Numbered from the stretch's first letter, positions 26,656-33,974 are shown. The stretch: DNA of 64,000 nt from Candidatus Zymogenaceae bacterium (GCA_016931225.1 JAFGFE010000006.1:62001-126000), one strand, 5' to 3'. A program made the numbers and translations. The notes: generated by a model from the sequence alone, not told the origin.

Positions 26656-27741
26656 CTATTTATCTTCTCCCACCTTTTTGTCAATTCTCAATGTTTCCAA
26701 AATTCTTCCAAAATTTTTTTGATCTCTGGTATCTACCAAACTCTCTATCGCCTCTTTCATATGATCCGGCTGAGGGTGGGAATATCTCTTGAACATTTCA
26801 AAGGTTTTATGACCGGAGAATTCCATTATAGTCCGTATATCTACTTTTGCTTGCTGCATGTCGGTTATAAAAGTATGCCTGAGATCATGTACCCTGGCAT
26901 AAGGAATCCCGGCACGATGAACAGTCGCGGCGAAACCCTTTTTCATTGTTGCCATCTTATTCCCATTGTGCGATATTATCCAGTCACATTTCTGATCTTT
27001 CTCGGCTTCTAATAAAACTTGAAGCAGATGACTGTTTATAGGGATAGTACGAGAATCACCGGTTTTGCTCGTGCGTACAAATAAAGAGCCGTTCTTGAAA
27101 TCTATATCGTCCCACCTCAGATTCAATATCTCACCGTGCCTCATACCCGTGTTCAATGCCAACTCGATAAACAGACGTGTCCTGGGATTGGCATTTTCAA
27201 GCAGCATTACTTTTTCTCCGGCTGAAAGAACTCGTACCGGAGGCCGATCCTCCTTGAAATAACGAACGTGCTTAAATGGATTTGTCTCAATATACCCGAC
27301 CTTCTCACACCAGGACGTAAAAGCCTTGATTTTTATGATATCAATATTTGCCGAACTCTTTTTGTTTTTTTTCAAACGCTCATGTTTATATTTTTCGAGC
27401 ATAAAACCGCTCAGATTTTCCATGTCTAAATCACCGACATACTCAAGAAAACGGTTGAGTACAAGATCGTCCTGCTTGTAGGTGTTTTGGGCTTTATTCT
27501 CTTTCGAGTAATTCAAATACTCATGAATCAACTTTGATATTCTGTACTTCTTCTTTTTCTTAACATACTTCCCCGCATAGATCTCATTCACCCTCGTGTT
27601 CATGAAATGTCGTGCCTCATGGATCGTTACACCATGCAATCTCTTCTTCGACCCCATGCTCACGCCATCTACCATCACACGGTAATCAACCTCATAAACG
27701 GTGTTGCCGTGCTTATCTTTCAGTGTTTTGATTCGGGGCAT
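26656..27741 (-). CDS. int: Phage tyrosine integrase
   Basis: 361 residues from the ATG at 27741. The N-terminus (about 1-60) is an arm-binding-like region, followed by a SAM-like core-binding domain (YRISKLIHEYLNYSKENKAQ). The catalytic domain has Arg in NTGMRHGEILNLRW, Lys in RTSKTGDSR, HDLRHTFI, GHKTF and the nucleophile Tyr in MFKRYSHP. This is the full set for a tyrosine recombinase of phage-integrase type. Its place at the border of the element and pointing towards the chromosome is typical for the integrase of a prophage. Confidence 0.95.
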   Translation of the reverse strand: MPRIKTLKDKHGNTVYEVDYRVMVDGVSMGSKKRLHGVTIHEARHFMNTRVNEIYAGKYVKKKKKYRISKLIHEYLNYSKENKAQNTYKQDDLVLNRFLEYVGDLDMENLSGFMLEKYKHERLKKNKKSSANIDIIKIKAFTSWCEKVGYIETNPFKHVRYFKEDRPPVRVLSAGEKVMLLENANPRTRLFIELALNTGMRHGEILNLRWDDIDFKNGSLFVRTSKTGDSRTIPINSHLLQVLLEAEKDQKCDWIISHNGNKMATMKKGFAATVHRAGIPYARVHDLRHTFITDMQQAKVDIRTIMEFSGHKTFEMFKRYSHPQPDHMKEAIESLVDTRDQKNFGRILETLRIDKKVGEDK

Positions 27742-27771
27742 GGTCAATAGCCTTTGATTCGTATTTCGTCA

Positions 27772-27993
27772 TTATACCTCAAAATAAAGACCATCTATAA
27801 TTCTTCGATCAAATTCAAATTTGTCACCCATACCGTCTGTGATTTCAAAAATATCCATGTCTTTCCATTTAATAAAAACCGGACCAGCAAACATTGCCAC
27901 CTTCTCTTCGATCGTCACATAGGCCCAATTGAATGATGAAAGTGGAAGATTCTTTTGGTTTTTTTCCCATTTTTTTGCGTCCATATCAATCAT
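27772..27993 (-). CDS. Small uncharacterised phage protein
   Basis: 73 residues from the ATG at 27993, preceded by GAAAGGAGGGG at good distance. Acidic-basic mixed sequence without membrane segments (KKWEKNQKNLPLSSFNW, VFIKWKDMDIFEITDG). It starts 31 bases upstream of the integrase gene and likely shares its transcript. Position would fit an excisionase or regulator, but no helix-turn-helix is visible. Confidence 0.55.
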   Translation of the reverse strand: MIDMDAKKWEKNQKNLPLSSFNWAYVTIEEKVAMFAGPVFIKWKDMDIFEITDGMGDKFEFDRRIIDGLYFEV

Positions 27994-28299
27994 TTTATAT
28001 CCCCTCCTTTCATGTTTTCTCAAATTTTTGAAAAAATTTCATACACCCATGCGTCTTTTTACATACTTGCAGCGTGATTTGAAAAAATTGTCCCATGTGA
28101 GATAAGGGGTCGGTAAGGCCCTGGGGGTTAAGCCGTTTTCCTGGCTAAATCACCCGATCGATTCGATGATAATGATTACTATTAATGTGATATCTATCTG
28201 AAATCATAGAAACAAACCACACTTTGTTTTTAATCTCCGGATCGGCGTGCCATGAGGGCAAAACTCGTGATGCCCTGAGCCGTTGCCCAAGAAACAAAA

Positions 28300-28358
28300 T
28301 GTTACAATTTTGTAACATCCTACCATATGGTATCTTTTCGTATCCCCGCGCGCGGGAT
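28300..28358. promoter_or_regulatory. Cluster of three palindromes
   Basis: TGTTACAA-tt-TTGTAACA (28300-28317), the perfect 12-bp palindrome TACCATATGGTA (28321-28332) and ATCCC-cgcgcgc-GGGAT (about 28342-28358) follow one another within 60 bases. Such stacking suggests operator sites or a structured transcript end. Confidence 0.5.
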
Positions 28359-28585
28359 GATGTTGTTGTGTGCTTTGCGTGTCTGTGTGGTTTTCATTTA
28401 ATGATATCATTTATAATAATTGCTTTTATGTCCCCTGGTCATTGTACCAGCTCCCCCGGTCCCGGATTACCTGGGCCGTGGTGATCGCGTCCCCCTGGTG
28501 TTTTTCTGCTGGTGACGTCCTGGTGTTTTGTGTGGCGTGTCTTATGTTCTGATTATATCATGCCCTGGGATATATCCGCCGTTGT

Positions 28586-28601
28586 TTCCAAACTTTTGGA
28601 A
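28586..28601. repeat. Palindrome TTCCAA-ACTT-TTGGAA
   Basis: Copy 1 of the 16-bp element TTCCAA-N4-TTGGAA. It lies in noncoding DNA of the left control region. Confidence 0.7.
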
Positions 28602-28884
28602 TATCTTTTTTTTCTTCCCGGTGTTCTCTCTCTCCTGGTTCACTCTCTCCCTGTCCCCTTGTGTGTCTCTCCCTCTGGGCGTGTTCACTCTTCCCCGGTC
28701 CCGTGTCTTCCCTCGCCCTGGTGCGTTTCGTGTATCGTCCGCCCCTGGTCAATCTCTCCCCCTGGTGCAACTCCCCGGTTTATCGTTTCTCCCCGTTTCC
28801 GTTTTCCTGGAATGATCGCGGCGTGTCTCTCTCTCCCGGTTTATCGCTCCCCCTGGGGGCGTGTTCTGTTCTCTCTCTCTCAGT

Positions 28885-28900
28885 TTCCAATCTTTTGGAA
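28885..28900. repeat. Palindrome TTCCAA-TCTT-TTGGAA
   Basis: Copy 2, 299 bases from copy 1, at the edge of the AT-rich island. Confidence 0.7.
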
Positions 28901-28977
28901 TGATCCCGCGCCCGTGTAATGTTGTCCTTTTTTACTACTACTATTAGCAGAAAAAGACATCATATAGTTACCTTTTA

Positions 28978-29106
28978 AGATTTTTATTAAATCTTTAAAA
29001 TGCAGTTTTATGCTTGAGCGTTCAGGCATATTTTGAATTGTTGACACATTTGTCAATTTCTCAATTTCCCTAACTAATATGATATTAGCTAATCATATAT
29101 TAGTTA
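28978..29106. promoter_or_regulatory. AT-rich island with nested inverted repeats
   Basis: Within 130 bases are AAGATTT-N5-AAATCTT (28978-28996), TTGACA-catt-TGTCAA (29041-29056), and the nested set TAACTAATAT (29071-29080), ATTAGCTAAT (29084-29093), ATATTAGTTA (29097-29106), in which the outer arms are perfect complements. The surroundings are very GC- and pyrimidine-rich, so this island stands out as an operator array, divergent promoter or replication origin candidate. Confidence 0.5.
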
Positions 29107-29233
29107 AGTAAATCATTGGTGGTGTAGTGTTTCCAGGGATGCGCTCTCCCCGGTGTTTTGTTTTTCTCCTGGGGGCGTTTCCATTTTTTTGGCCTGGTGT
29201 CTTTTTCCCGGTGCATGATCCCGCGCCCGTGAT

Positions 29234-29479
29234 TCACTCTCCCCACTCCATGTATACATTCTCTACCTGGGGATCAATCCCGCACTCCCGGAGCACGTCC
29301 GGTAATGTTCCCCGCTCATGACACGAAACAAAAAACAACGCGATTGTCTCTTGTAGATTCTCTTTTGCTTTTTCTTCCGTCTCTCCCTGGGCGAATACAT
29401 CCAGGGCGGGACATGAGGATATCCAGGTTGATGGTGTTTTCTTTTTAACCGTACAGGGCAAGCTAACACTTTTTTTCAT
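29234..29479 (-). CDS. HicB-like antitoxin/regulator, orphan
   Basis: 81 residues with the HicB-type partial RNase H fold: an edge strand near STWISSCPALDVFAQGETEEKAKENLQETIALFFVSC and the ending RGTLPDVLRECG. HicB normally pairs with a small HicA toxin; no HicA-like frame is visible on either side, so it may be an orphan regulator. A TTCCA-N6-TGGAA palindrome lies 11 bases upstream of the start codon. The ribosome binding site is weak. Confidence 0.75.
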   Translation of the reverse strand: MKKSVSLPCTVKKKTPSTWISSCPALDVFAQGETEEKAKENLQETIALFFVSCHERGTLPDVLRECGIDPQVENVYMEWGE

Positions 29480-29489
29480 TTATCGCCGT

Positions 29490-29505
29490 TTCCAGTCTTT
29501 TGGAA
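29490..29505. repeat. Palindrome TTCCAG-TCTT-TTGGAA
   Basis: Copy 3, one base off the consensus, in the leader of the HicB-like gene. Confidence 0.65.
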
Positions 29506-29686
29506 TATCCCCGGACGTTTTTTTATTCTCTCCCTCCTGGCCGTTTCGCTCCCCTGGTCCCGGCGTTTCTCTTTTTTCCCGCTCCCGGTGTTTTGTCTCC
29601 CGCTCCCCCTGGGGCGTGACGCGCCGGCCCTGGGCGGTGTTTCGCCCCTGGTGGTTTTCAGCTCCCCCGGCGTACGATCCGCGCGG
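29506..29686. other. Noncoding GC-rich repeat stretch
   Basis: On the minus strand this 180-base stretch is a chain of short units such as ACCAGGGGCGAA, CCAGGGGGAGCG and ACCGGGAGCGGG, similar in wording to the Shine-Dalgarno leaders of the plus-strand early array. No gene is seen. Confidence 0.45.
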
Positions 29687-30002
29687 TCAATAAAACATAT
29701 TCACCATGCTTGTAATAACTGATCTAATTTGATCTTTTGAGTAATCATAACCGGCGGCGTGTAAATGTAATTGCACGTCCTGGATCATTTCATTATCTGA
29801 TTTTTCAATGTCGTGATGATCATAATACTCGATCACGTTAAAAGCTGCGGTGATGATCCGGGAAACGTCCGCATCAGACAAGGGCGCTGTTTCCGTGTTT
29901 TTCGCCCGCGTGATAATACCGATGATACACGCGATGATAAGCGGCGTGATGATTACCAGGGCAATAATACGGTTTTTCCTTTTTTATGTTTTCTGTTTTC
30001 AT
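29687..30002 (-). pseudogene. Small membrane protein gene with a one-base frameshift
   Basis: The ATG at 30002 gives MKTENIKK and then runs into a run of A and G; in that frame the product stops soon. Shifting by +1 within the A-rich tract joins it to KNRIIALVIITPLIIACIIG, a textbook membrane helix, followed by the soluble 64-residue part MSDADVSRIITAAFNVIEYY (TTG, 29881) to the stop at 29687. The parts together make one N-terminally anchored protein of about 104 residues. An assembly error in the homopolymer, a real mutation or programmed frameshifting could explain it. Confidence 0.55.
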
Positions 30003-30024
30003 TGTGTACCATCCCGTTTACGTT

Positions 30025-30040
30025 TTCCAATCTTTTGGAA
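30025..30040. repeat. Palindrome TTCCAA-TCTT-TTGGAA
   Basis: Copy 4, perfect, 23 bases upstream of the start codon of the frameshifted membrane gene. Confidence 0.7.
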
Positions 30041-30083
30041 ACAACAACACGCCCGGTCATTGTCTCCCCGGTCCCCGGTCAAT

Positions 30084-30269
30084 CTATCTGAACTCTACTT
30101 CTCCTCGATCCAGGCGGGACAGATAATCATGTACCATCATGCGAATAACTTTTGAATTATCCCGATACGTGTTGTCGGCCATTTCTGAAATACGGGCTTT
30201 TTCTTCCCGTGTAAATCGAACCGTGATTGTATCTGTTAATTGTTCTTTTTCAGTGTTGCCTTTTACCAT
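30084..30269 (-). CDS. Ribbon-helix-helix DNA-binding protein
   Basis: 61 residues. The pattern LTDTITVRFTREEKARISEMADNTYRDNSKVIRMMVHDYL has the beta strand (TITVRF) and two helices of the CopG/Arc family, which bind DNA as dimers. AAGGGAGA lies upstream. The divergent promoter region with repeated GTACACATAA sites lies between this gene and the early array, so it may regulate itself and the early genes. Confidence 0.82.
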   Translation of the reverse strand: MVKGNTEKEQLTDTITVRFTREEKARISEMADNTYRDNSKVIRMMVHDYLSRLDRGEVEFR

Positions 30270-30309
30270 TCTTTTTTATCTCCCTTAATCCATAATTCAT
30301 TTTTAAAAT

Positions 30310-30592
30310 AGTACACATAATATGTCAAGGTGTATTTTGCACACTATGATTTTTTAATCTAATTTTAATCTAATTTTAATCTTTTTTTTCATTTTTTTCT
30401 TGACAGAATATACAGCATGACCATTTGTCGCATCGTGCTTTATAACATATTGATATTATTAACATAATGGATGATTACAATGTACACATAAAACACCTTA
30501 TACTACGCCTAACATGTTGTAATTATTAGTGTATTTTACAACTCTTTTTTTGTGCTATAATGTACACGTAGTAAGACATAGAACACATAACA
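30310..30592 (+). promoter_or_regulatory. Early control region: repeated sites and promoter
   Basis: GTACACATAA occurs at 30311-30320 and 30482-30491, with variants GTACACGTAG (30562-30571) and GAACACATAA (30581-30590). A second direct repeat GTGTATTTTRCA is at 30330-30341 and 30529-30540. TTTAATCTAATT-type units repeat in tandem at about 30353-30382. A candidate -10 TATAAT at 30556-30561 with TTTTAC 16 bases before it would start the early transcript between two operator-like sites. The first gene starts 46 bases later. Confidence 0.55.
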
Positions 30593-30606
30593 CAAAGGGG
30601 GATGTA

Positions 30607-30741
30607 ATGAGTTACCTGGTAGAGATCACGCGGCGGGGAGCGATCAGGCGTTACCGTGTCGACAATGCGGCGCTCGTGAAAATGATCATGGAGATCGCCG
30701 GAGATGCGGAAACTGATTTTGACATTCTCGACGTCGCATAA
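30607..30741 (+). CDS. Early array gene 1, small protein
   Basis: 44 residues (MSYLVEITRRGAIRRYRVDN) with a strong AAAGGGGGATG ribosome binding site. Short basic N-terminus, acidic end DAETDFDILDVA. No family recognised. First gene after the candidate early promoter. Confidence 0.6.
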   Translation: MSYLVEITRRGAIRRYRVDNAALVKMIMEIAGDAETDFDILDVA

Positions 30742-30827
30742 AACACCGGGCGCCGTGTGGCGCCCCCAGGATCGACCGGAGACGGTCGGCCCTGGGGGAT
30801 TCATACAAAACAAAAACGGGGGATGAA
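30742..30827 (+). promoter_or_regulatory. Two-hairpin leader module 1
   Basis: Hairpin A is GGGCGCC-gtgt-GGCGCCC (30748-30765), right after the stop codon. Hairpin B pairs CCCCAGG with CCTGGGG and, inside, CGACCG with CGGTCG (30764-30797). Then come GATTCATACA, an A/C-rich spacer and GGGGGATG before the next start. Confidence 0.7.
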
Positions 30828-31037
30828 ATGATTGACAGAGAAAAAATTATTGAGGAATTGAGCAGGGGAACAGACGCGGAAAAAAGAGACGCGCGGATCG
30901 CGGCGGCCTATTGGGCCGGGGTTCTCGAAATTGCAACGCCGGACCAATTCTGTGAGCTGCTGGCGGAGCGCCCATCTGGGGAGATTACCGAGGTAGGCGC
31001 CGAATGGGGCGGCCCGCCGTTGGGGATGGACAATTAA
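30828..31037 (+). CDS. Early array gene 2, small protein
   Basis: 69 residues, helical and acidic (IDREKIIEELSRGTDAEKRD, AAYWAGVLEIATPDQF). GGGGGATGA ribosome binding site. No family recognised; predicted soluble. Confidence 0.65.
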   Translation: MIDREKIIEELSRGTDAEKRDARIAAAYWAGVLEIATPDQFCELLAERPSGEITEVGAEWGGPPLGMDN

Positions 31038-31119
31038 AAAAACCGGGGAGTGATCCCCGGCGGGATCATCTACCAGGACGATTCCGCCGGGACTTACTCA
31101 CACACAAAAGGGGGATAAG
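31038..31119 (+). promoter_or_regulatory. Two-hairpin leader module 2
   Basis: Hairpin A CCGGGGA-gtga-TCCCCGG, hairpin B GGCGGGATC...GATTCCGCC, then ACTCACACACAAAAGGGGGATA before the start. The stems have different bases from module 1 but the same order and spacing. Confidence 0.65.
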
Positions 31120-31356
31120 ATGGGGCGTTTTTGTTATCGAGTTTTTGAGCATCAACGGGATGACAACGGTTTTGTTCCGTCCATTCTTTTCGAGGGTGAA
31201 AAAGGACACCGCCCGCTCGTGGGTCAAGGTGTCGGGGCGTCACCCTGGTACTGGGGTAAAACCTGGAAAACGGCACAAGAAACGTGTGATGCAAAAAACA
31301 AAAGCTTGGGATTGACGCGGGTTGATGTGGAAGAGATCACAGCGTCAACACTGTAA
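31120..31356 (+). CDS. Early array gene 3, small protein
   Basis: 78 residues (MGRFCYRVFEHQRDDNGFVP, then YWGKTWKTAQETCDAKN). AAGGGGGATAAG ribosome binding site. Mixed alpha/beta, two cysteines, no recognised family. Confidence 0.6.
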   Translation: MGRFCYRVFEHQRDDNGFVPSILFEGEKGHRPLVGQGVGASPWYWGKTWKTAQETCDAKNKSLGLTRVDVEEITASTL

Positions 31357-31369
31357 ACGGGGGGATGTG

Positions 31370-31579
31370 ATGACACGACAAGAAACACGGGAATTTATGA
31401 CGGCTGCGCGAATTTTCGCGGCGGTCCTGATCCTGGCGGTCAAAGACTATTACGCCGGGACGCTGGAGCGGGAATGGTTTTTCAGTGAACGCGCAACGCT
31501 CTTGATGACCGTTGTGATTGTCGCCGGCCTGGTCAATGACGTAATAGCGGAGATCGAGACGATCCGGGCGGCGGCGTAA
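31370..31579 (+). CDS. Early array gene 4, small membrane protein
   Basis: 69 residues from the ATG at 31370 (GGGGGATGTG upstream). Two hydrophobic stretches, FMTAARIFAAVLILAVKDYY and ATLLMTVVIVAGLVNDVIAE, suggest a small two-pass inner-membrane protein. No family recognised. Confidence 0.62.
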   Translation: MTRQETREFMTAARIFAAVLILAVKDYYAGTLEREWFFSERATLLMTVVIVAGLVNDVIAEIETIRAAA

Positions 31580-31672
31580 ATTCCACCAGGGGGGAGCGGT
31601 CCCCCCAGGATGCACCGGCGGGCGTGTCCTGGGGGAATCGTTCACCACACACAATAAGGGGGATACCATACC
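31580..31672 (+). promoter_or_regulatory. Two-hairpin leader module 3
   Basis: Hairpin A GGGGGGA-gcgg-TCCCCCC, hairpin B CCCCCAGGA...TCCTGGGGG, then TTCACCACACACAATAAGGGGGATA before the start at 31673. Confidence 0.7.
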
Positions 31673-31831
31673 ATGAGAAACAGAAAAGAGACCATGACGC
31701 CGGGGATGATCCGCTCCCGGATCGAATCCATGAGGGCGGAGATCGACGCGCTCATTGCGCGCACGACGGCCCGCATGGGCGTTGATCAGCTTTGTCATGA
31801 AACCGGCACCATCATCACGGCGGGGGTGTAG
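31673..31831 (+). CDS. Early array gene 5, small protein
   Basis: 52 residues, one helical run (GMIRSRIESMRAEIDALIAR) with many Met and Arg. AAGGGGGATA site 12 bases before the ATG. Ends with TAG. No recognised family. Confidence 0.55.
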   Translation: MRNRKETMTPGMIRSRIESMRAEIDALIARTTARMGVDQLCHETGTIITAGV

Positions 31832-31833
31832 TC

Positions 31834-32040
31834 ATGGGAAAAAAGAAACGGGAAAAGCTAAACAAGGAAACAAAGAACATCATTAAATGGATCATCGGCC
31901 TGATGGAGCAATGCCGGGACGGCCTGGAGCTATACGAAAACTTGGAATTACTCACACAGATGATCAGCGCCGAATTTTTCGCCCGGATTGACTGGCGGGC
32001 GGTGATCCTGGCGGAACGGGAATATTGGACGGGGACATGA
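31834..32040 (+). CDS. Early array gene 6, small protein
   Basis: 68 residues starting 2 bases after the previous stop, with GGGGG in the end of the upstream gene as ribosome binding site. Lys-rich N-terminus (MGKKKREKLNKETKNIIKW) then an amphipathic helix. No recognised family. Confidence 0.6.
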   Translation: MGKKKREKLNKETKNIIKWIIGLMEQCRDGLELYENLELLTQMISAEFFARIDWRAVILAEREYWTGT

Positions 32041-32122
32041 TCCCCAGGGGCGCCCGGTGTGGCGCCCGCGAAACGCTCCCGGACCTGGGGAGTTTTTCGC
32101 GGGATTCACACAAGGGGGAGAT
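32041..32122 (+). promoter_or_regulatory. Two-hairpin leader module 4
   Basis: Hairpin A GGGCGCC-cggt-gtGGCGCCC, hairpin B CCCGCGAAA...TTTTTCGCGGG, with an alternative pairing CCCCAGG/CCTGGGG, then GATTCACACAAGGGGGAGAT before the start at 32123. Confidence 0.65.
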
Positions 32123-32446
32123 ATGAAAAAAACCAATAATAAAAAATATGCCGGGTGTTGCAATATGTTTGGCCCTATTGGAGACGACATTAAAGGGCGG
32201 CTTGATTCCTTTTTTAAAAATCCGGATGAGGCGACATGGGATGACGTCAGCGGCATCATTATCGGCGGTGATGGTCACACCACATTTTGGCAAGCGGTAA
32301 TTGCCGTTGATCCGTCTTTTCCCAAAAGGGCGTCATTACGTGATCCGCTTCCCGATGAACCGCCCTTTTCAATATGGGAACGCATACCGGATGAATTCAC
32401 CGCCCGGCGTGCTCTTGAATATGCGAAAACTCTAAACACCAAATAA
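32123..32446 (+). CDS. Early array gene 7, uncharacterised
   Basis: 107 residues from the ATG at 32123 (AGGGGGAGAT). It contains KYAGCCNMFGPIGDDIKGRLD and DEATWDDVSGIIIGGDGHTT. No family recognised; predicted soluble. Confidence 0.65.
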   Translation: MKKTNNKKYAGCCNMFGPIGDDIKGRLDSFFKNPDEATWDDVSGIIIGGDGHTTFWQAVIAVDPSFPKRASLRDPLPDEPPFSIWERIPDEFTARRALEYAKTLNTK

Positions 32447-32456
32447 AGGGGGAGAC

Positions 32457-32633
32457 ATGAAAAACGTCGACATGAAAACCGATGGAAACACCTTGACGAT
32501 CACCATTGACTTGTCGAAAAACTACGGGCCGTCCCGGTCCGGGAAAACTCAGATCATTGCCACAACGGAGGGCAACGAAAAGGTCCCAGGCCGTGACGGC
32601 GTGATGATCGGCGTGAACGTCTATCAGAAGTGA
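32457..32633 (+). CDS. Early array gene 8, small protein
   Basis: 58 residues, beta-rich (NTLTITIDLSKNYGPSRSGK, ending VMIGVNVYQK). AAAGGGGGAGAC ribosome binding site. No recognised family. Starts 10 bases after the previous stop. Confidence 0.58.
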   Translation: MKNVDMKTDGNTLTITIDLSKNYGPSRSGKTQIIATTEGNEKVPGRDGVMIGVNVYQK

Positions 32634-32722
32634 TCACCGGGGGGGCGTGTATGGCGCCCCCAGGATCGACCGGACCGGGGCCGGTCCTGGGAGATTCATA
32701 CACCACAATACAAGGGGGTTTT
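32634..32722 (+). promoter_or_regulatory. Two-hairpin leader module 5
   Basis: Hairpin A GGGGCG...CGCCCC (32642-32660), hairpin B CCCAGGATCGACCGG with CCGGTCCTGGG (about 32658-32691), then GATTCATACA and ACAAGGGGG before the DUF3560 gene. It is nearly identical in layout to module 1. Confidence 0.75.
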
Positions 32723-33535
32723 ATGGGTAATTGGTACGAGGAAAAACAGGACGCCCGGCGGGAGCGATACCTTGACCGGGCGGACAAAGCGGACCAGGAA
32801 AAGGAAAACTACTGGAAACGAACGGACGATATCGCCCGGTTTATCCCGCCTGGTCAACCTATTTTAATCGGTCACCATTCCGAAAAACGGCACCGGCGGG
32901 ACCTGGAGCGCATGGACAATTTGACAAGAAAAGCGATAGACGCAAAAGAAAAAGCGGACCATTACCGGCGCAAGGCGGACGCGGTGGGCCTGGGCGGGAT
33001 CAGCTCCGATGATCCGGACGCGGTGGAAAAACTCCGGGACCAGTTGGACGCCCTGGAGGAAAAGCAGCGTTTCATGAAACAGGTCAACGCGGCCTGGAAA
33101 AAAGCGGGATCGCCGGCGGCGGACAATACGGACGCATGGCGCGCGATCGCGGACGCCCTGGGCGTTGATATGGCGGACCTGGAGCGAACCAGAGAAAGCC
33201 TGGCGCGGGGATTCATTAACCGACCGTTTCCCGGTTATGAGCTCACAAACAACGGCGCGAATATCCGCCGGATCAGGGAGCGGATCGAGGAGCTGGAAAA
33301 CCGGACCGCAGCGGCGCCGGATATCGAGGGCGCCGGATATCGCATAGTAGAAAACGCCGACATGAACCGGATTCAATTCTTTTTCGACGATAAACCGACA
33401 CCGGAGATCAGGGCGATATTAAAGCGGAGCGGCTGGCGCTGGGCGCCGTCTGTCGGGGCCTGGCAGCGGCACCTTAACAACAATGGCCGGTATAGCGCCG
33501 GATACGTGGAAGAAAAGATAAAAGAATTTTTGTAA
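32723..33535 (+). CDS. DUF3560 family protein
   Basis: 270 residues from the ATG at 32723. The N-terminal half matches DUF3560, a family of phage and plasmid proteins: WYEEKQDARRERYLDRADKA, then FIPPGQPILIGHHSEKRHRRDLERM. The C-terminal 80 residues (MNRIQFFFDDKPTPEIRAIL, GWRWAPSVGAWQRHLNNNG) look like the part often found at the end of plasmid antirestriction-island proteins. Function is unknown. Highly charged, coiled-coil-prone middle. Confidence 0.82.
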   Translation: MGNWYEEKQDARRERYLDRADKADQEKENYWKRTDDIARFIPPGQPILIGHHSEKRHRRDLERMDNLTRKAIDAKEKADHYRRKADAVGLGGISSDDPDAVEKLRDQLDALEEKQRFMKQVNAAWKKAGSPAADNTDAWRAIADALGVDMADLERTRESLARGFINRPFPGYELTNNGANIRRIRERIEELENRTAAAPDIEGAGYRIVENADMNRIQFFFDDKPTPEIRAILKRSGWRWAPSVGAWQRHLNNNGRYSAGYVEEKIKEFL

Positions 33536-33623
33536 TTTCAACCGGGGGGGGGCGTGCGGGTCCCCCAGGGGGCGCATGGTACGGCGTCCCCTGGAAGATT
33601 CACACACAATACAAGGGGGAGAT
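33536..33623 (+). promoter_or_regulatory. Two-hairpin leader module 6
   Basis: Hairpin A GGGGG...CCCCC, hairpin B CCAGGGGGCGC...GGCGTCCCCTGG, then GATTCACACACAATACAAG and GGGGGAGAT before the start. Confidence 0.7.
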
Positions 33624-33872
33624 ATGGATTTTTTGAGAAGTAAATACACTTTCACCATGACCAGGGAAAACATGAAACGGATCAAGGAATTTATGAAAAA
33701 GCACAAGGTCCCGCATCGCCTGGATGCGGACGTAAAGAGAAATCAAAATTGGGGTCATTATGTTTTAACTATTTTCGGCGATTCAATAGTAGGCCGGACC
33801 ATGAACGGCGAATATTATCATAAAAATATCCTGGTCCCGATACGGCGCATGATTGATCAATTCAGCACGTAA
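33624..33872 (+). CDS. Early array gene, small basic protein
   Basis: 82 residues (MDFLRSKYTFTMTRENMKRI, MKKHKVPHRLDADVKRN, YYHKNILVPIRRMIDQ). Strongly basic, possibly nucleic-acid binding. GGGGGAGAT ribosome binding site. No recognised family. Confidence 0.65.
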   Translation: MDFLRSKYTFTMTRENMKRIKEFMKKHKVPHRLDADVKRNQNWGHYVLTIFGDSIVGRTMNGEYYHKNILVPIRRMIDQFST

Positions 33873-33974
33873 GTATCCCTTGTGGCCCGGATCACCGGGC
33901 CGGGCTCACGTCGTCGCATTAAAGGGAGAATGAGCCGAAAAAGCGGCGGCACAATCATCTTTATAGGGGGAAAC

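Larger units (their letters stand above)
27994..29233. other. Repeat-rich noncoding control region
   Basis: No convincing gene is seen in 1.24 kb. It holds the palindrome cluster at 28300-28358, long pyrimidine-rich tracts (28440-28915) that on the minus strand read as degenerate 18-25-base units of the type ACCAGGGGGAGAGA, two copies of the TTCCAA-N4-TTGGAA palindrome, and an AT-rich island (28920-29130) with nested dyads. The frames open here give low-complexity products rich in Arg/Glu or Ser/Pro and are judged spurious. Phage regulation or replication control is likely. Confidence 0.6.

Noticed and set aside
26554-26656. Exact left attachment site
   Set aside because: The right end of the element is outside the window, so no duplicated core can be identified.
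28558-28770. 70-codon minus-strand frame in the repeat tract
   Set aside because: Low-complexity Arg/Glu/Gly product from repeated GGGAGAGA units; no convincing function.
30400-30428. TTGACA at 30400 as a promoter -35 box
   Set aside because: No acceptable -10 hexamer lies 16-18 bases downstream.
30742-33623. Possible CRISPR array in the early region
   Set aside because: The repeated parts are gene leaders of differing sequence separated by coding genes of varied length, not identical repeats with unique spacers.
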